Program-made: the position numbers and the translations under genes
Part shown: piece after piece, positions 55,822-64,000 of the stretch
Layout of the letters: every line of letters begins with the position of its first letter
Numbering within the stretch: the first letter of the stretch is position 1
The notes under the pieces: generated by a model
Database searches by the model: none
Told to the model about the DNA's origin: nothing
Seen by the model: only the letters and a program-made list of their open reading frames with translations
Assembly: GCF_014701095.1 (NCBI RefSeq)
Contig: NZ_AP023439.1
Span: 1,848,001 to 1,912,000 of the forward strand
DNA from: Streptomyces tuirus
GTDB taxonomy: Bacteria; Actinomycetota; Actinomycetes; Streptomycetales; Streptomycetaceae
Length of the DNA: 64,000 nucleotides
Direction of reading: 5' to 3'

Positions 55822-56891
55822 CCGCGCTCCCAGAAAGCAGGGCCGACGGGCTCTTCGAAGTCGCCGAGCGCCTCGAGGTAGCCCTCGTCGTTCACGCCGA
55901 TGCGGAGCTGCGGCAGGGCGTGACCGGCGGGACCGAAAATCACTCGGGCACCGTCGGCGAGGTCGAAGGTGGACTGGTGGCACGGGCAGAGCACGTGGTG
56001 CGTCTGCTGCTCGTACAGGGAGATCGGGCAACCGACGTGGGTGCAGATCTTCGAGTACGCGACGATGCCCTGGTGCGACCACTCGAGCTCGCGCTTGTCC
56101 TTGATGTTCTCCGGCTGGATCCGGACGATCATCAGGGCGGCCTTGGCGATCTCGTTCTGGAAGTCGTGGTCGTGCTCCTCCAGGCCCTCGGGCTTGGCGA
56201 AGGTCAGCGAACCGACCACGACGTCGGACGGACGCAGCGGCTCGTTCGTGTTCATGTTGACGAGCAGCTTGCCCTTGGACCACAGCGTGTGGCGGAGCTT
56301 GGTGCCCGGCAGCGGGCCGAGGTCGCGCAGCAGCACGACGCCGGAGAGCGGCACCAGCGTGAGCGCGCCGAGCATCGTGTTGCGGATCAGCCTGCGGCGG
56401 CCGAGCGCCGACTCCTTGGCGCCCTGCTTGAAGTCCGCGAAGACCTTCTCGCGGACCTCGGGCGGCGCCTCGATCGGGTGGCGCTCGTCGGCGACCTCCA
56501 CGTCGGACATCAGGGTGCGCGCCCAGTGGACGGCGCCCGCGCCGATGCAGAACAGCGCGATGCCGAGCGTCATGCCCAGTGCGAAGTTCAGCGCGCTGAT
56601 GTGACCGAGCGGGAAGATGAAGACCGACTTGTCGACCGGGATCGCCACGAAGGAGGCGATGAAGCCGACCGTCGCCAGCATCGACAGGGTGAACAGGAAG
56701 GCGACCGAGCGCTCGGACCGCTTGGCGGCCCGCTCGTCGACGTCCTGGACCCGGTGCTCGTGGGGAGGCAGACCCGGGTCGGCGAACGGGTTCTTGTCGT
56801 CCGCGACGCTCACCGCGCCGTGCCCGTGCTCGTCATGGCCTGCGGACTGCGCGGCAGGCAGGTTCTCTTCTGGAATGTCTTGGCTACTCAT
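55818..56891 (-). CDS. qcrA: Rieske iron-sulfur protein of the bcc complex
   Basis: A 357-residue protein with about three membrane helices (about 65-85, 100-120, 170-190) and a C-terminal Rieske domain: ligands in CTHVGC and CPCHQS. Actinobacterial Rieske proteins have such an extended N-terminus. ATG 56891 overlaps the qcrC stop (ATGA). Confidence 0.97.
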   Translation of the reverse strand: MSSQDIPEENLPAAQSAGHDEHGHGAVSVADDKNPFADPGLPPHEHRVQDVDERAAKRSERSVAFLFTLSMLATVGFIASFVAIPVDKSVFIFPLGHISALNFALGMTLGIALFCIGAGAVHWARTLMSDVEVADERHPIEAPPEVREKVFADFKQGAKESALGRRRLIRNTMLGALTLVPLSGVVLLRDLGPLPGTKLRHTLWSKGKLLVNMNTNEPLRPSDVVVGSLTFAKPEGLEEHDHDFQNEIAKAALMIVRIQPENIKDKRELEWSHQGIVAYSKICTHVGCPISLYEQQTHHVLCPCHQSTFDLADGARVIFGPAGHALPQLRIGVNDEGYLEALGDFEEPVGPAFWERG

Positions 56892-57700
56892 GACTTCTTG
56901 GCCTTTGCGGTCCGGGCGGCGACCCACACGGCGACGGCGATCAGACCGCCGAGACCGAAGATCCAGCCGAACAGGCCCTCGCTGACCGGCCCGAGGCCAC
57001 CCAGTTCGAGGCCGCCGGGGCTCTCGGTCTTTTCGCTGTTGACCGCGTCGAGGTACGCGATGATGTCCTTCTTGTTCTTCTCCGACAGCGTGGTGTCGGG
57101 GAAGGACGGCATGTTCTGCGGGCCGGTCTGCATGGCCTCGTAGATGTGCTTCGGGGAGACGCCCTCGAGGCTCGGCGCGTACTTGCCGTGCGTCAGCGCG
57201 CCGCCCTTGCCGGTGAAGTTGTGGCACTGCGCGCAGTTGTTGCGGAACAGCTCACCGCCCTTGGCGATGTCGGCACCCTCGGGGCTGTACTGCTCCTCCG
57301 TCGGGATCGACGGACCGGCGCCCAGCGAGGCGATGTACGCCGCGAGCTGGTCGATCTCGGCCTGCGAGTAGATGTTCTTCTTCTTCGGGACCTGGGGGCC
57401 CTGGGAGGTGGCGGCCGGCATCCGGCCGGTGCCCACCTGGAAGTCGACGGCCGCGGCGCCCACACCCACCAGGCTCGGCCCGTCGGAGGTGCCCTGACCG
57501 CCGGTGCCGTGGCAACTGGCGCAGCCGACGGCGTAGAGCTTCTTGCCCTCCTCGATGGTGAGGGACTGGGCGGTTTCGTCGGCCTGCGCCTGGTCCGCGG
57601 GTGCGAACACGGCGTACAGCCCCCCGGTGCATGCCAGCGCGAGGAGTAGGACGACGAGCGCCGCCAGCGGGTGGCGTCGTCGTGCGGAGAGCTTTTTCAC
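56888..57700 (-). CDS. qcrC: Diheme cytochrome c of the bcc complex
   Basis: A 270-residue protein with two heme-binding motifs, CASCH (about 55-59) and CAQCH (about 157-161), a single N-terminal membrane segment and a C-terminal anchor helix (LFGWIFGLGGLIAVAVWVAA). It hands electrons directly to the aa3 oxidase. GTG 57700. It overlaps qcrA by 4 bases and follows ctaE by 81 bases. Confidence 0.97.
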   Translation of the reverse strand: MKKLSARRRHPLAALVVLLLALACTGGLYAVFAPADQAQADETAQSLTIEEGKKLYAVGCASCHGTGGQGTSDGPSLVGVGAAAVDFQVGTGRMPAATSQGPQVPKKKNIYSQAEIDQLAAYIASLGAGPSIPTEEQYSPEGADIAKGGELFRNNCAQCHNFTGKGGALTHGKYAPSLEGVSPKHIYEAMQTGPQNMPSFPDTTLSEKNKKDIIAYLDAVNSEKTESPGGLELGGLGPVSEGLFGWIFGLGGLIAVAVWVAARTAKAKKS

Positions 57701-57781
57701 GGATTACCCCGGTGTCAGGATCTTCTGCGTCGATGCTTCTGGGATGCGCGCTTCGTCGAGCACGCGCGGATGCGGGCCCTG

Positions 57782-58402
57782 CTACTTGATCATGTAGATC
57801 GTGGCGAAGAGACCGATCCAGACGACATCGACGAAGTGCCAGTAATAGGACACGACGATCGCGGCCGTCGCCTGCTCGTGGGTGAACCTCCGCGCCGCGT
57901 AGGTCCGTCCCAGGACCAGCAGGAAGGCGATGAGACCGCCCGTCACGTGCAGGCCGTGGAAGCCGGTGGTCAGGTAGAACACCGAGCCGTACGGGTCGGA
58001 GGACAGGGACAGGCCCGCCTCCTTGACCAGCTCCGTGTACTCGAAGACCTGACCGCCGATGAAGATCGCACCCATCACGAACGTGACGATGAACCACATC
58101 CGCAGCTTCTTCACGTCACCGCGCTCGGCGGCGAAGACGCCGAGCTGGCAGGTGAGCGAGGAGAGCACCAGGATGGTGGTGTTCGTCGCCGAGAACGGGA
58201 AGTTGAGATGGGCGGCCATCTCCTTCCAGTGATCGGGACCCGTCACCGATCGCAGGGTGAAGTACATCGCGAAGAGGGCCGCGAAGAACATCAGCTCGGA
58301 ACTCAGCCAGATGATGGTTCCGACGCTGGTGAGGTTCGGCCGATTGACCGACGGGTGCGCGTGCCCGGTTTCTACTGTCGTTGCTGTCGCCACGACCGAC
58401 AT
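57782..58402 (-). CDS. ctaE: Cytochrome c oxidase subunit III
   Basis: A 206-residue, five- or more-helix subunit of the aa3 oxidase; the [17 protein letters not shown] helix carries the conserved Glu, and the [16 protein letters not shown] and [18 protein letters not shown] segments are the family's ends. First gene of ctaE-qcrC-qcrA-qcrB. ATG 58402 lies inside a perfect 21-bp palindrome, an unusual control site. Confidence 0.95.
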   Translation of the reverse strand: MSVVATATTVETGHAHPSVNRPNLTSVGTIIWLSSELMFFAALFAMYFTLRSVTGPDHWKEMAAHLNFPFSATNTTILVLSSLTCQLGVFAAERGDVKKLRMWFIVTFVMGAIFIGGQVFEYTELVKEAGLSLSSDPYGSVFYLTTGFHGLHVTGGLIAFLLVLGRTYAARRFTHEQATAAIVVSYYWHFVDVVWIGLFATIYMIK

Positions 58403-58413
58403 TATGTCGGTCG
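58393..58413. promoter_or_regulatory. Perfect palindrome spanning the ctaE start codon
   Basis: Arms CGACCGACAT (58393-58402) and ATGTCGGTCG (58404-58413) around a single T at 58403. The ctaE ATG (58402-58400 on the minus strand) forms the end of the left arm. In RNA it can fold into a 7-bp stem with the AUG in the loop; in DNA it can be a dimeric protein site. Confidence 0.75.
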
Positions 58414-58547
58414 CTTATCCCGCCCTCACTCCGGGGGGTGCCGTTCGGAGTGTCTTCCCCGGTCGTACCGGTGTTGACGTGGTGTTCAAGGGAGTAGCAT
58501 CCGGCCCAACGGGCCTGTCCTTACGACGCTGACGTCACGGAGGAACA

Positions 58548-58949
58548 ATGCAGCCGACCGCCACGGTGCTGGTCTACAGCGACGACTCCAACACCCGCGA
58601 GCAGGTGCGGCTCGCCACGGGACGGAGGCCGGCTCCGGACGTCCCCGTGGTGGAGTTCCTGGAGTGTGCGACTCCGGACGCGGTGCTGCGGGAGCTGGAC
58701 CGGGGCGGGATCGACGTCTGTGTGCTGGACGGCGAGGCCGTGCCGATGGGGGGCATGGGCGTCTGCCGGCAGATCAAGGACGAGGTGTTCGACTGCCCGC
58801 CGGTGCTGCTGCTGATCGGGCGGCCCCAGGACGCGTGGCTGGCGACCTGGAGCCGGGCGGAGGCGGCCGTGACCCTGCCGGTGGAGCCGGTGGAGTTCGC
58901 CTCCGCGCTGGCCTCTCTGCTGCGGGACAAGGCGGCTTTGAACGCCTAG
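58548..58949 (+). CDS. Degenerate receiver-domain protein
   Basis: A 133-residue protein with the receiver fold but incomplete chemistry. The acidic pair (Asp12, Asp13 in YSDDSN) and Asp61 (DVCVLDGEA) are present; the conserved Lys is replaced (TLPVEPVEF instead of a Lys-Pro). No output domain. ATG 58548 has GGAGGAA upstream. It is divergent from ctaE with the palindrome between them and may act as a non-phosphorylated adaptor. Its end overlaps the L,D-transpeptidase end by 4 bases. Confidence 0.78.
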   Translation: MQPTATVLVYSDDSNTREQVRLATGRRPAPDVPVVEFLECATPDAVLRELDRGGIDVCVLDGEAVPMGGMGVCRQIKDEVFDCPPVLLLIGRPQDAWLATWSRAEAAVTLPVEPVEFASALASLLRDKAALNA

Positions 58950-60199
58950 ACGCTCTGCGGCCTCAGGCGGGCCCTGTCGGCCTGTGTCGGGCCATCCGGG
59001 GTGCCGCCGACGAGGGCGCTTCCGGTGCGCCACTTCGCCCAGTCGAGGTTCCAGTCGCCGTAGCCGTTGCCGAAGGGGGCCATCATGTCGCCGCCGGAGT
59101 TCACGACCTTGACGATGTCGCCCTCGCGGACGGTGTCGTAGAACCAGGCGGCGTTCTCGGTGCTCATGCCGGTGCAGCCGTGGCTGACGTTGGCGTAGCC
59201 CTGGGAGCCGACGGACCAGGGGGCGGCGTGGACGTACTCGCCGCTGTTGGTGACCCGGACCGAGTGGTGCACGATCAGGTCGTAGAAGTCCGAGGCGCCG
59301 ATGCTGGCGCTGGTCATGCGGACGGTGCCCTCCTTGGCCAGGACGACCTTGACGCCGTTGCGGGTGTCGTAGCCGGGCATGCCCGTGGTGACGGGTATCT
59401 GCCGGACGACCTCGTCGTTCTTGTAGACGGTCATCTGGTGGGCGGAGGCGTCCGTGACGGCGACGAGCTTGTCCGCGGTGGTGATGGTCAGCGGCTTGGC
59501 CTTGCCGCCCCACATGCGGTCGCCGATCTTGATGCCGTCCAGGTTGCTGCGGACCTGGACGGTCGCCTGGGCGGGCCAGTAGTCCTTCGGGCGGTAGTGA
59601 AGCTTCTTGTCGTCCACCCAGTGCCAGGCGCCGTCCGTGGCGGGCGTGGAGGAGACCTTGAGGGCGCGTTCCACGACGGCCCGCTGGGCCGTGTCCTTGA
59701 CGGGCTGGCTCAGTTCGGCCGTGACGGGCTGGCCGACGCCGTAGGTGCCCGTCTTGGGGCCGAAGGTGACGTCCAGGCGCTTCTTGGTGGTGGGCTTGCC
59801 GGTGTCGAAGGTGACGACCTTGCGGCCGGGCGCCCCGTCCTCGTCCTCGGTGCTCACCCGAACCGTGTAGCTGGCGTTGGCGGCGAGCGGGGTGGTGCTG
59901 TGCCAGCGGCTGCCGTCGGCGGCGAGTTCGCCCGCCACGTAGCGTCCTGAGGCGTCGTGGGCCGTGACGTCCGTGATGCGCCCGTCGGAGTCCTCGACGA
60001 CTTCCAGCGGCTTGTCCGGGTCGGCCTTCTTGCGGTCGCCGTCGGGGGCGTTGAAGGAGATCTGGTCCGCCGCGTCGTAGGGGCGGGCCGCGAGCGGGTT
60101 GCCGTCCGAGCCGCAGGCGGTGACGCCCGCGCAGAGGGCGGTCACCAGCAGCGTGCAGCTGACGGCGGTGCGGGGGCGGGATATCGCTGTCTGGCTCAT
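58946..60199 (-). CDS. Lipoprotein L,D-transpeptidase with Ig-like domains
   Basis: A 417-residue cell-wall enzyme forming 3-3 peptidoglycan links. Signal peptide with lipobox LCAGVTAC (about 22-30); Ig-like and interdomain part (about 40-250); YkuD domain with catalytic SHGCTGM (about 350-356) and the preceding HHSVRV/HAAPW residues. ATG 60199. It sits between the two respiratory operons. Confidence 0.93.
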   Translation of the reverse strand: MSQTAISRPRTAVSCTLLVTALCAGVTACGSDGNPLAARPYDAADQISFNAPDGDRKKADPDKPLEVVEDSDGRITDVTAHDASGRYVAGELAADGSRWHSTTPLAANASYTVRVSTEDEDGAPGRKVVTFDTGKPTTKKRLDVTFGPKTGTYGVGQPVTAELSQPVKDTAQRAVVERALKVSSTPATDGAWHWVDDKKLHYRPKDYWPAQATVQVRSNLDGIKIGDRMWGGKAKPLTITTADKLVAVTDASAHQMTVYKNDEVVRQIPVTTGMPGYDTRNGVKVVLAKEGTVRMTSASIGASDFYDLIVHHSVRVTNSGEYVHAAPWSVGSQGYANVSHGCTGMSTENAAWFYDTVREGDIVKVVNSGGDMMAPFGNGYGDWNLDWAKWRTGSALVGGTPDGPTQADRARLRPQSV

Positions 60200-60279
60200 G
60201 AGCTCACGCTAGGAAGCCGGGTCAACGGCGGCACGCCGAGCGACCCGTACGAGTGACATGCGTTGGGGCAGAAAGCGGA

Positions 60280-60311
60280 GGCCCGGACACTCCTCTCGGA
60301 GTGTCCGGGCC
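60280..60311. terminator. Terminator after ctaF
   Basis: GGCCCGGACACTCC (60280-60293), loop TCTC, GGAGTGTCCGGGCC (60298-60311): a perfect 14-bp hairpin between the ctaF stop and the L,D-transpeptidase start, ending the ctaC-ctaD-ctaF transcript. Confidence 0.92.
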
Positions 60312-60330
60312 CCTGGGCGCTCGGCGTGTG

Positions 60331-60729
60331 TTACTGGGTGCGGTTCTCACCGCGGTAGTACTCGAAGACCCAGCCCCAGATGCCGATCAGGATGATCGGC
60401 AGCGAGAAGTACATCAGCCACCAGCCGATGGCCACGGACAGGAAGGCGAGGGCGCCTCCGATGCCCAGGGAGAGCGGCTGCCAGCTGTGCGGGCTGAAGA
60501 ACCCGACCTCGCCGGCGTCGTCCGCGACGTCCGCCTCCTTGTCGTCCTGCGCACCGGCGTCCACCCGCTTGGCCGTGAAGCCCAGGTAGAAGCCGATCAT
60601 GATGCACAGGCCGAAGGCCAGGAAGAGGGCCGTGGTACCGGCCGGCTCCTTCGACCACACGCCATAGACCACAGCCATGGCGAGGACGAAGACGCTCAGC
60701 CACATGAACATCTTGCCCTGGATCTTCAC
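60331..60729 (-). CDS. ctaF: Cytochrome c oxidase subunit IV (actinobacterial)
   Basis: A 132-residue four-helix protein of the actinobacterial aa3 oxidase ([20 protein letters not shown], then an acidic loop and two C-terminal helices). GTG 60729 overlaps the ctaD stop, so it is translated with it. It corresponds to Rv2199c in gene order. Confidence 0.93.
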   Translation of the reverse strand: MKIQGKMFMWLSVFVLAMAVVYGVWSKEPAGTTALFLAFGLCIMIGFYLGFTAKRVDAGAQDDKEADVADDAGEVGFFSPHSWQPLSLGIGGALAFLSVAIGWWLMYFSLPIILIGIWGWVFEYYRGENRTQ

Positions 60730-62462
60730 TTGCCGGCCTCCTTGCCACCAGCGATGGCCTTCTCGCCGTGACCGGCGTTCTCGAGCTGGTCGATAGCCGC
60801 GATCTCCGGGTGGTGCAGATCGAACGCCGGCGATTCACTGCGGATCCGCGGCATGGTGATGAAGTTGTGGCGCGGCGGCGGGCAGGAGGTCGCCCACTCC
60901 AGGGAGCGGCCGTAGCCCCACGGGTCGTCGACGCCGACCGGCTTGCCGTACTTGGCCGTCTTCCACACGTTGTAGAAGAACGGCAGGATCGACATGCCGA
61001 GCAGGAACGAGCTGATCGTCGAGATCGTGTTCAGCGCGGTGAAGCCGTCGGCCGCCAGGTAGTCGGCGTAACGACGCGGCATGCCCTCGGCGCCCAGCCA
61101 GTGCTGGACGAGGAACGTGCCGTGGAAGCCGATGAACAGCGTCCAGAAGGTGATCTTGCCGAGGCGCTCGTCCAGCATCTTGCCGGTCCACTTCGGCCAC
61201 CAGAAGTGGAAGCCGGAGAACATCGCGAACACCACGGTGCCGAAGACGACGTAGTGGAAGTGCGCCACCACGAAGTAGGAGTCGGAGACGTGGAAGTCCA
61301 TCGGCGGCGAGGCCAGGATGACGCCGGTCAGACCACCGAAGGTGAAGGTGATCAGGAAGCCGGTCGCCCAGAGCATCGGTGTCTCGAAGGACAACGAGCC
61401 CTTCCACATCGTTCCGATCCAGTTGAAGAACTTCACACCGGTCGGTACGGCGATGAGGAACGTCATGAAGGAGAAGAACGGCAGCAGCACACCGCCGGTG
61501 ACGTACATGTGGTGCGCCCACACCGTCACGGACAGACCCGCGATCGCGATGGTCGCGCCGATCAGACCCGTGTAACCGAACATCGGCTTACGGGAGAAGA
61601 CCGGGATGACCTCGGAGATGATGCCGAAGAACGGCAGGGCGATGATGTACACCTCTGGGTGGCCGAAGAACCAGAAGAGGTGCTGCCACAGCAGCGCGCC
61701 GCCGTTGGCGGAGTCGAAGATGTGGGCGCCGAACTTGCGGTCCGCCTCCAGGGCGAACAGGGCCGCGGCCAGGACCGGGAAGGCGAGCAGGACCAGGACA
61801 CCGGTCAGCAGCACGTTCCACACGAAGATCGGCATGCGGAACATCGTCATGCCGGGGGCGCGCATGCAGATGATCGTGGTGATGAAGTTGACCGAGCCGA
61901 GGATCGTGCCGAAGCCGGAGAAGGCCAGACCCATGATCCACATGTCGGCGCCGATGCCCGGGGAGCGGACCGCGTCCGAGAGCGGGCTGTAGGCGAACCA
62001 GCCGAAGTCGGCCGCGCCCTGCGGGGTGAGGAAGCCAGCCACCGCGATGAGCGAGCCGAACAGGTACAGCCAGTAGGCGAACATGTTCAGCCGCGGGAAC
62101 GCCACGTCGGGCGCGCCGATCTGCAGCGGCATGATCCAGTTCGCGAAACCGGCGAACAGCGGCGTCGCGAACATCAGCAGCATGATCGTGCCGTGCATCG
62201 TGAACGCCTGGTTGAACTGCTCGTTCGACATGATCTGCAGACCCGGACGGGCCAGCTCGGCGCGCATGATCAGCGCCATCACGCCGCCGATGACGAAGAA
62301 CGCGAAAGACGTGGCGAGGTACAGCGTGCCGATCGTCTTGTGGTCCGTCGTCGTCAGCCACTTGACCACGACACTGCCGCGGTTCTGGCGCCTGACCGGC
62401 AGCTCGTCCTGGTAGTGGGACCCTGCTGCCGCGGCACCCTGAGGTTCGTTGAGGATGCTCAC
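60726..62462 (-). CDS. ctaD: Cytochrome c oxidase subunit I
   Basis: A 578-residue, 12-helix catalytic subunit carrying heme a and the heme a3/CuB site. Ligand motifs: [23 protein letters not shown] (CuB His and Tyr), AHHMYVTGG (His pair), and FHYVVFG. GTG 62462 (VSILNEPQ) begins the conserved protein and overlaps the ctaC stop. Confidence 0.97.
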   Translation of the reverse strand: MSILNEPQGAAAAGSHYQDELPVRRQNRGSVVVKWLTTTDHKTIGTLYLATSFAFFVIGGVMALIMRAELARPGLQIMSNEQFNQAFTMHGTIMLLMFATPLFAGFANWIMPLQIGAPDVAFPRLNMFAYWLYLFGSLIAVAGFLTPQGAADFGWFAYSPLSDAVRSPGIGADMWIMGLAFSGFGTILGSVNFITTIICMRAPGMTMFRMPIFVWNVLLTGVLVLLAFPVLAAALFALEADRKFGAHIFDSANGGALLWQHLFWFFGHPEVYIIALPFFGIISEVIPVFSRKPMFGYTGLIGATIAIAGLSVTVWAHHMYVTGGVLLPFFSFMTFLIAVPTGVKFFNWIGTMWKGSLSFETPMLWATGFLITFTFGGLTGVILASPPMDFHVSDSYFVVAHFHYVVFGTVVFAMFSGFHFWWPKWTGKMLDERLGKITFWTLFIGFHGTFLVQHWLGAEGMPRRYADYLAADGFTALNTISTISSFLLGMSILPFFYNVWKTAKYGKPVGVDDPWGYGRSLEWATSCPPPRHNFITMPRIRSESPAFDLHHPEIAAIDQLENAGHGEKAIAGGKEAGK

Positions 62463-63424
62463 AGGATGTTCGACCTTCGGTTCTTCTCGGGGCCCGCCTG
62501 CTCGATACCGGCAGGAACGTAACCGTTCTGCTGCTTGTCCACGAGGTCCTTGAGGTGCTGCTCGTAGCGCTCGGGGGAGACGACCTTCACGTTGAACAGC
62601 ATCCGGGAGTGGTCGACGCCGCAGAGCTCGGCGCACTTGCCCAGGAAGGTGCCCTCCTTGTTGGGGGTCACCTCGAAGGCGTTGGTGTGGCCCGGGATGA
62701 CGTCCTGCTTCATCAGGAACGGCACCACCCAGAAGGAGTGGATGACGTCACGCGAGGTGAGGATGAAGCGGACGGTCTTGCCCTTGGGCAGCCACAGGGT
62801 CGGGCCCGGGTTGTTGGTCTGAGGGTTCCGCGTGCCGGGGGTGCCGCAGTCGTAGACGCCGCCGGCGTTGGCCGGGAAGTCATCCTTGAAGCGGTCCGGG
62901 ATCGCGTCCAGGTCCTTGGCGGTCTTGGCGTCCCCGGTGGAACCGCCGACCGGCTCGATGTAGTTGAAGCACCAGCTCCACTGGAAGCCGACCACGTTGA
63001 CCGTGACGTCGGGCTTCTTCTTGAAGCTGAGCAGCTCGGACTCGTCACGGGCGGTGAAGTAGAACAGCACCGAGACGATGATGAGCGGAACCACGGTGTA
63101 CAGCGCCTCGATGGGCATGTTGTACCGGGTCTGCGGAGGAACTTCGACCTTGGTGCGGCTGCGCCGGTGGAAGAAAGCACTCCACAGGATCAGACCCCAC
63201 ACCAGCACGCCGACGGCGAGCGCAGCCGCCCAGGAACCCTGCCACAGGGAGAGGATCCGCGGAGCCTCTTCCGTGGTCGGGGTGGGCATACCAAGGCGGG
63301 GGAAGTCTTCCCAGTTGTACGAGCAACCGGTGGCTGTCGCCAAGACCAGGCCCGCGGTCAGTGCCTGCAGCAGCTTCCGCCGCATCGGGCGCCGCGGCGA
63401 GCGGTCGGAGCCGTTGGGACTCAC
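62459..63424 (-). CDS. ctaC: Cytochrome c oxidase subunit II
   Basis: A 321-residue lipoprotein subunit: lipobox LATATGC, two membrane helices (about 50-110) and the cupredoxin domain holding Cu[13 protein letters not shown]. The actinobacterial insert with [13 protein letters not shown] lies in the periplasmic part. GTG 63424 ([13 protein letters not shown]) has GGAAGG about 7 bases upstream. First gene of ctaC-ctaD-ctaF. Confidence 0.96.
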   Translation of the reverse strand: MSPNGSDRSPRRPMRRKLLQALTAGLVLATATGCSYNWEDFPRLGMPTPTTEEAPRILSLWQGSWAAALAVGVLVWGLILWSAFFHRRSRTKVEVPPQTRYNMPIEALYTVVPLIIVSVLFYFTARDESELLSFKKKPDVTVNVVGFQWSWCFNYIEPVGGSTGDAKTAKDLDAIPDRFKDDFPANAGGVYDCGTPGTRNPQTNNPGPTLWLPKGKTVRFILTSRDVIHSFWVVPFLMKQDVIPGHTNAFEVTPNKEGTFLGKCAELCGVDHSRMLFNVKVVSPERYEQHLKDLVDKQQNGYVPAGIEQAGPEKNRRSNIL

Positions 63425-63589
63425 GTAGCGCCTTCCCGAGAGTCTCGCCCGCGCGGATCGGCTGCGGCCTGGCCTTCTCGCTGGTCGGTCGCGGCCCTGC
63501 GTCGGGCAGGGGTTTGGATGTTTATGCGGACCAAACCCTAGCCGACGCCCTCCGGGGGTTCTCGGGGAGGGGTGCCTACTCACTCGGGT

Positions 63590-63690
63590 GGTTCGCTGAT
63601 TTGGCGGCTGCGGGTCGTTTGTGGTTGTTCGCGCCCCGCGGCGGAGCCGCGGATGTCACCGCCCGCGCCCCTTTGGGGACGTCTTCGTGC
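63590..63690. repeat. Degenerate dispersed repeat copy upstream of the second PLP gene
   Basis: GGTTGTTCGCGCC and the GCGGCGGAGCCGC palindrome (63638-63650), then CGCCCGCGCCCCTTTGGGG, resemble the 26.6-kb repeat. This 287-base intergenic stretch (63425-63711) holds no gene that I can support. Confidence 0.6.
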
Positions 63691-63711
63691 TGGGCGTTCT
63701 AGCGTTGGCGT

Positions 63712-64000
63712 GTGGGTTACTTCGATGCTGCTTCCGCCGTTCCGCTTCATCCGATCGCCCGGCAGGCGCTGCTGGCCTCGTTGGACGAGGGGTGGGCGGA
63801 TCCCGCGCGTCTGTACAGGGAGGGTCGGAGGGCCCGGGTGCTGCTGGACGCGGCGCGGGAGGCCGCCGCCGAGGCGGTGGGGTGCCGGCCGGACGAACTT
63901 GCCTTCACCTCGTCCGGAACCCGTGCCGTCCACACGGGGATTGCCGGGGCGCTGGCCGGGCGGAGGCGGACCGGGCGTCACCTGATCGTGTCCGCGGTCG
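63712..64000 (+). CDS. Class V aminotransferase / cysteine-desulfurase-like protein (partial)
   Basis: The window ends about 96 residues in. The start VGYFDAASAVPLHPIARQAL and the segment ELAFTSSGTRAVHTGIAGAL are the typical head of IscS/NifS-type PLP enzymes (the SSGTRAVHTGI loop precedes the PLP-binding Lys, which is beyond the edge). GTG 63712 lies 6 bases after TAGCGT, a -10 for a leaderless mRNA. It is a second PLP enzyme of this class in the window. Confidence 0.85.
   Translation, partial: MGYFDAASAVPLHPIARQALLASLDEGWADPARLYREGRRARVLLDAAREAAAEAVGCRPDELAFTSSGTRAVHTGIAGALAGRRRTGRHLIVSAV

Overview
High-GC DNA (mostly G or C at third codon positions, frequent GTG/TTG starts, short AGGAGG-like ribosome sites) with typical Streptomyces families: TPP-controlled thiOSG, fused trpEG with a Trp-codon leader, glkA, MacRS, NlpC/P60 hydrolases and an actinobacterial bcc-aa3 respiratory supercomplex. 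The window looks like core chromosome of a Streptomyces species, corresponding broadly to the S. coelicolor region around glkA, macRS and qcr/cta. I see no prophage, insertion sequence, CRISPR array, rRNA or tRNA.

Layout. 0-5.7 kb: end of an unidentified gene, a YhgE/Pip membrane protein and its TetR neighbour, a 464-bp intergenic region with three CACATGTG repeats and a MacR-like box, a CrtI-like FAD enzyme, and a membrane protein with a long Tyr/Gln/Gly-rich tail. 5.8-12.1 kb: metF, thiE, an Rv2175c-type DNA-binding protein, a ferredoxin-reductase-like flavoprotein, and a TPP riboswitch ahead of thiO-thiS-thiG. 12.2-20.3 kb: a four-PASTA Ser/Thr kinase, endonuclease IV, a sulfite-oxidase-like molybdoenzyme, bfr and bfd (with an iron box), class II DAHP synthase, and divergent trpEG behind a Trp-Trp-Trp leader peptide and attenuator hairpin. 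20.3-31.1 kb: a phosphofructokinase with PPi-type residues, macR-macS-acyltransferase, an esterase, a nuclease-like protein, a 105-bp tandem repeat, glkA, an ArsA-like ATPase, an SRPBCC protein and a metallophosphoesterase.

31.4-45 kb: FadD15-like ligase, cholesterol oxidase, PimB-like and GT87 glycosyltransferases, a MATE exporter divergent from padR across a 29-bp inverted repeat, a lipoprotein metalloprotease, two NlpC/P60 cell-wall hydrolases, an NYN-domain protein and a zinc-ribbon protein. 45-51 kb: rhomboid protease coupled to a stand-alone Lrp ligand-binding domain, then a compact set: small Asp-rich secreted protein, histidine kinase, OmpR-type regulator, DASS-type transporter and glycerate kinase. 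Similar 11-bp-spaced direct repeats precede the first gene of the set and the transporter, suggesting one regulator controls both. 51-54 kb: a PLP enzyme behind a SAM-IV riboswitch, and trpD. 54-63.4 kb: qcrB/qcrA/qcrC/ctaE and ctaC/ctaD/ctaF, the complete bc1 and aa3 structural genes, with an L,D-transpeptidase and a degenerate receiver protein between them. The window ends inside a second class V aminotransferase gene.

Working together: chorismate supply (DAHP synthase) and tryptophan synthesis (trpEG, trpD), thiamine synthesis, glucose phosphorylation with catabolite control (glkA), iron storage and release (bfr/bfd), and terminal respiration. Much of the gene order from the metF/Rv2175c/kinase group through the ArsA-like ATPase, fadD15, pimB and NlpC/P60 to trpD-ctaE-qcrCAB-ctaFDC parallels Mycobacterium tuberculosis around Rv2172c-Rv2200c, so this is an old actinobacterial block with Streptomyces-specific insertions. 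The most unusual signals are regulatory: a perfect 21-bp palindrome over the ctaE start codon, the SAM-IV element, the doubled 11-bp repeats, the PadR operator, several very short-leader promoters and tandem microduplications.
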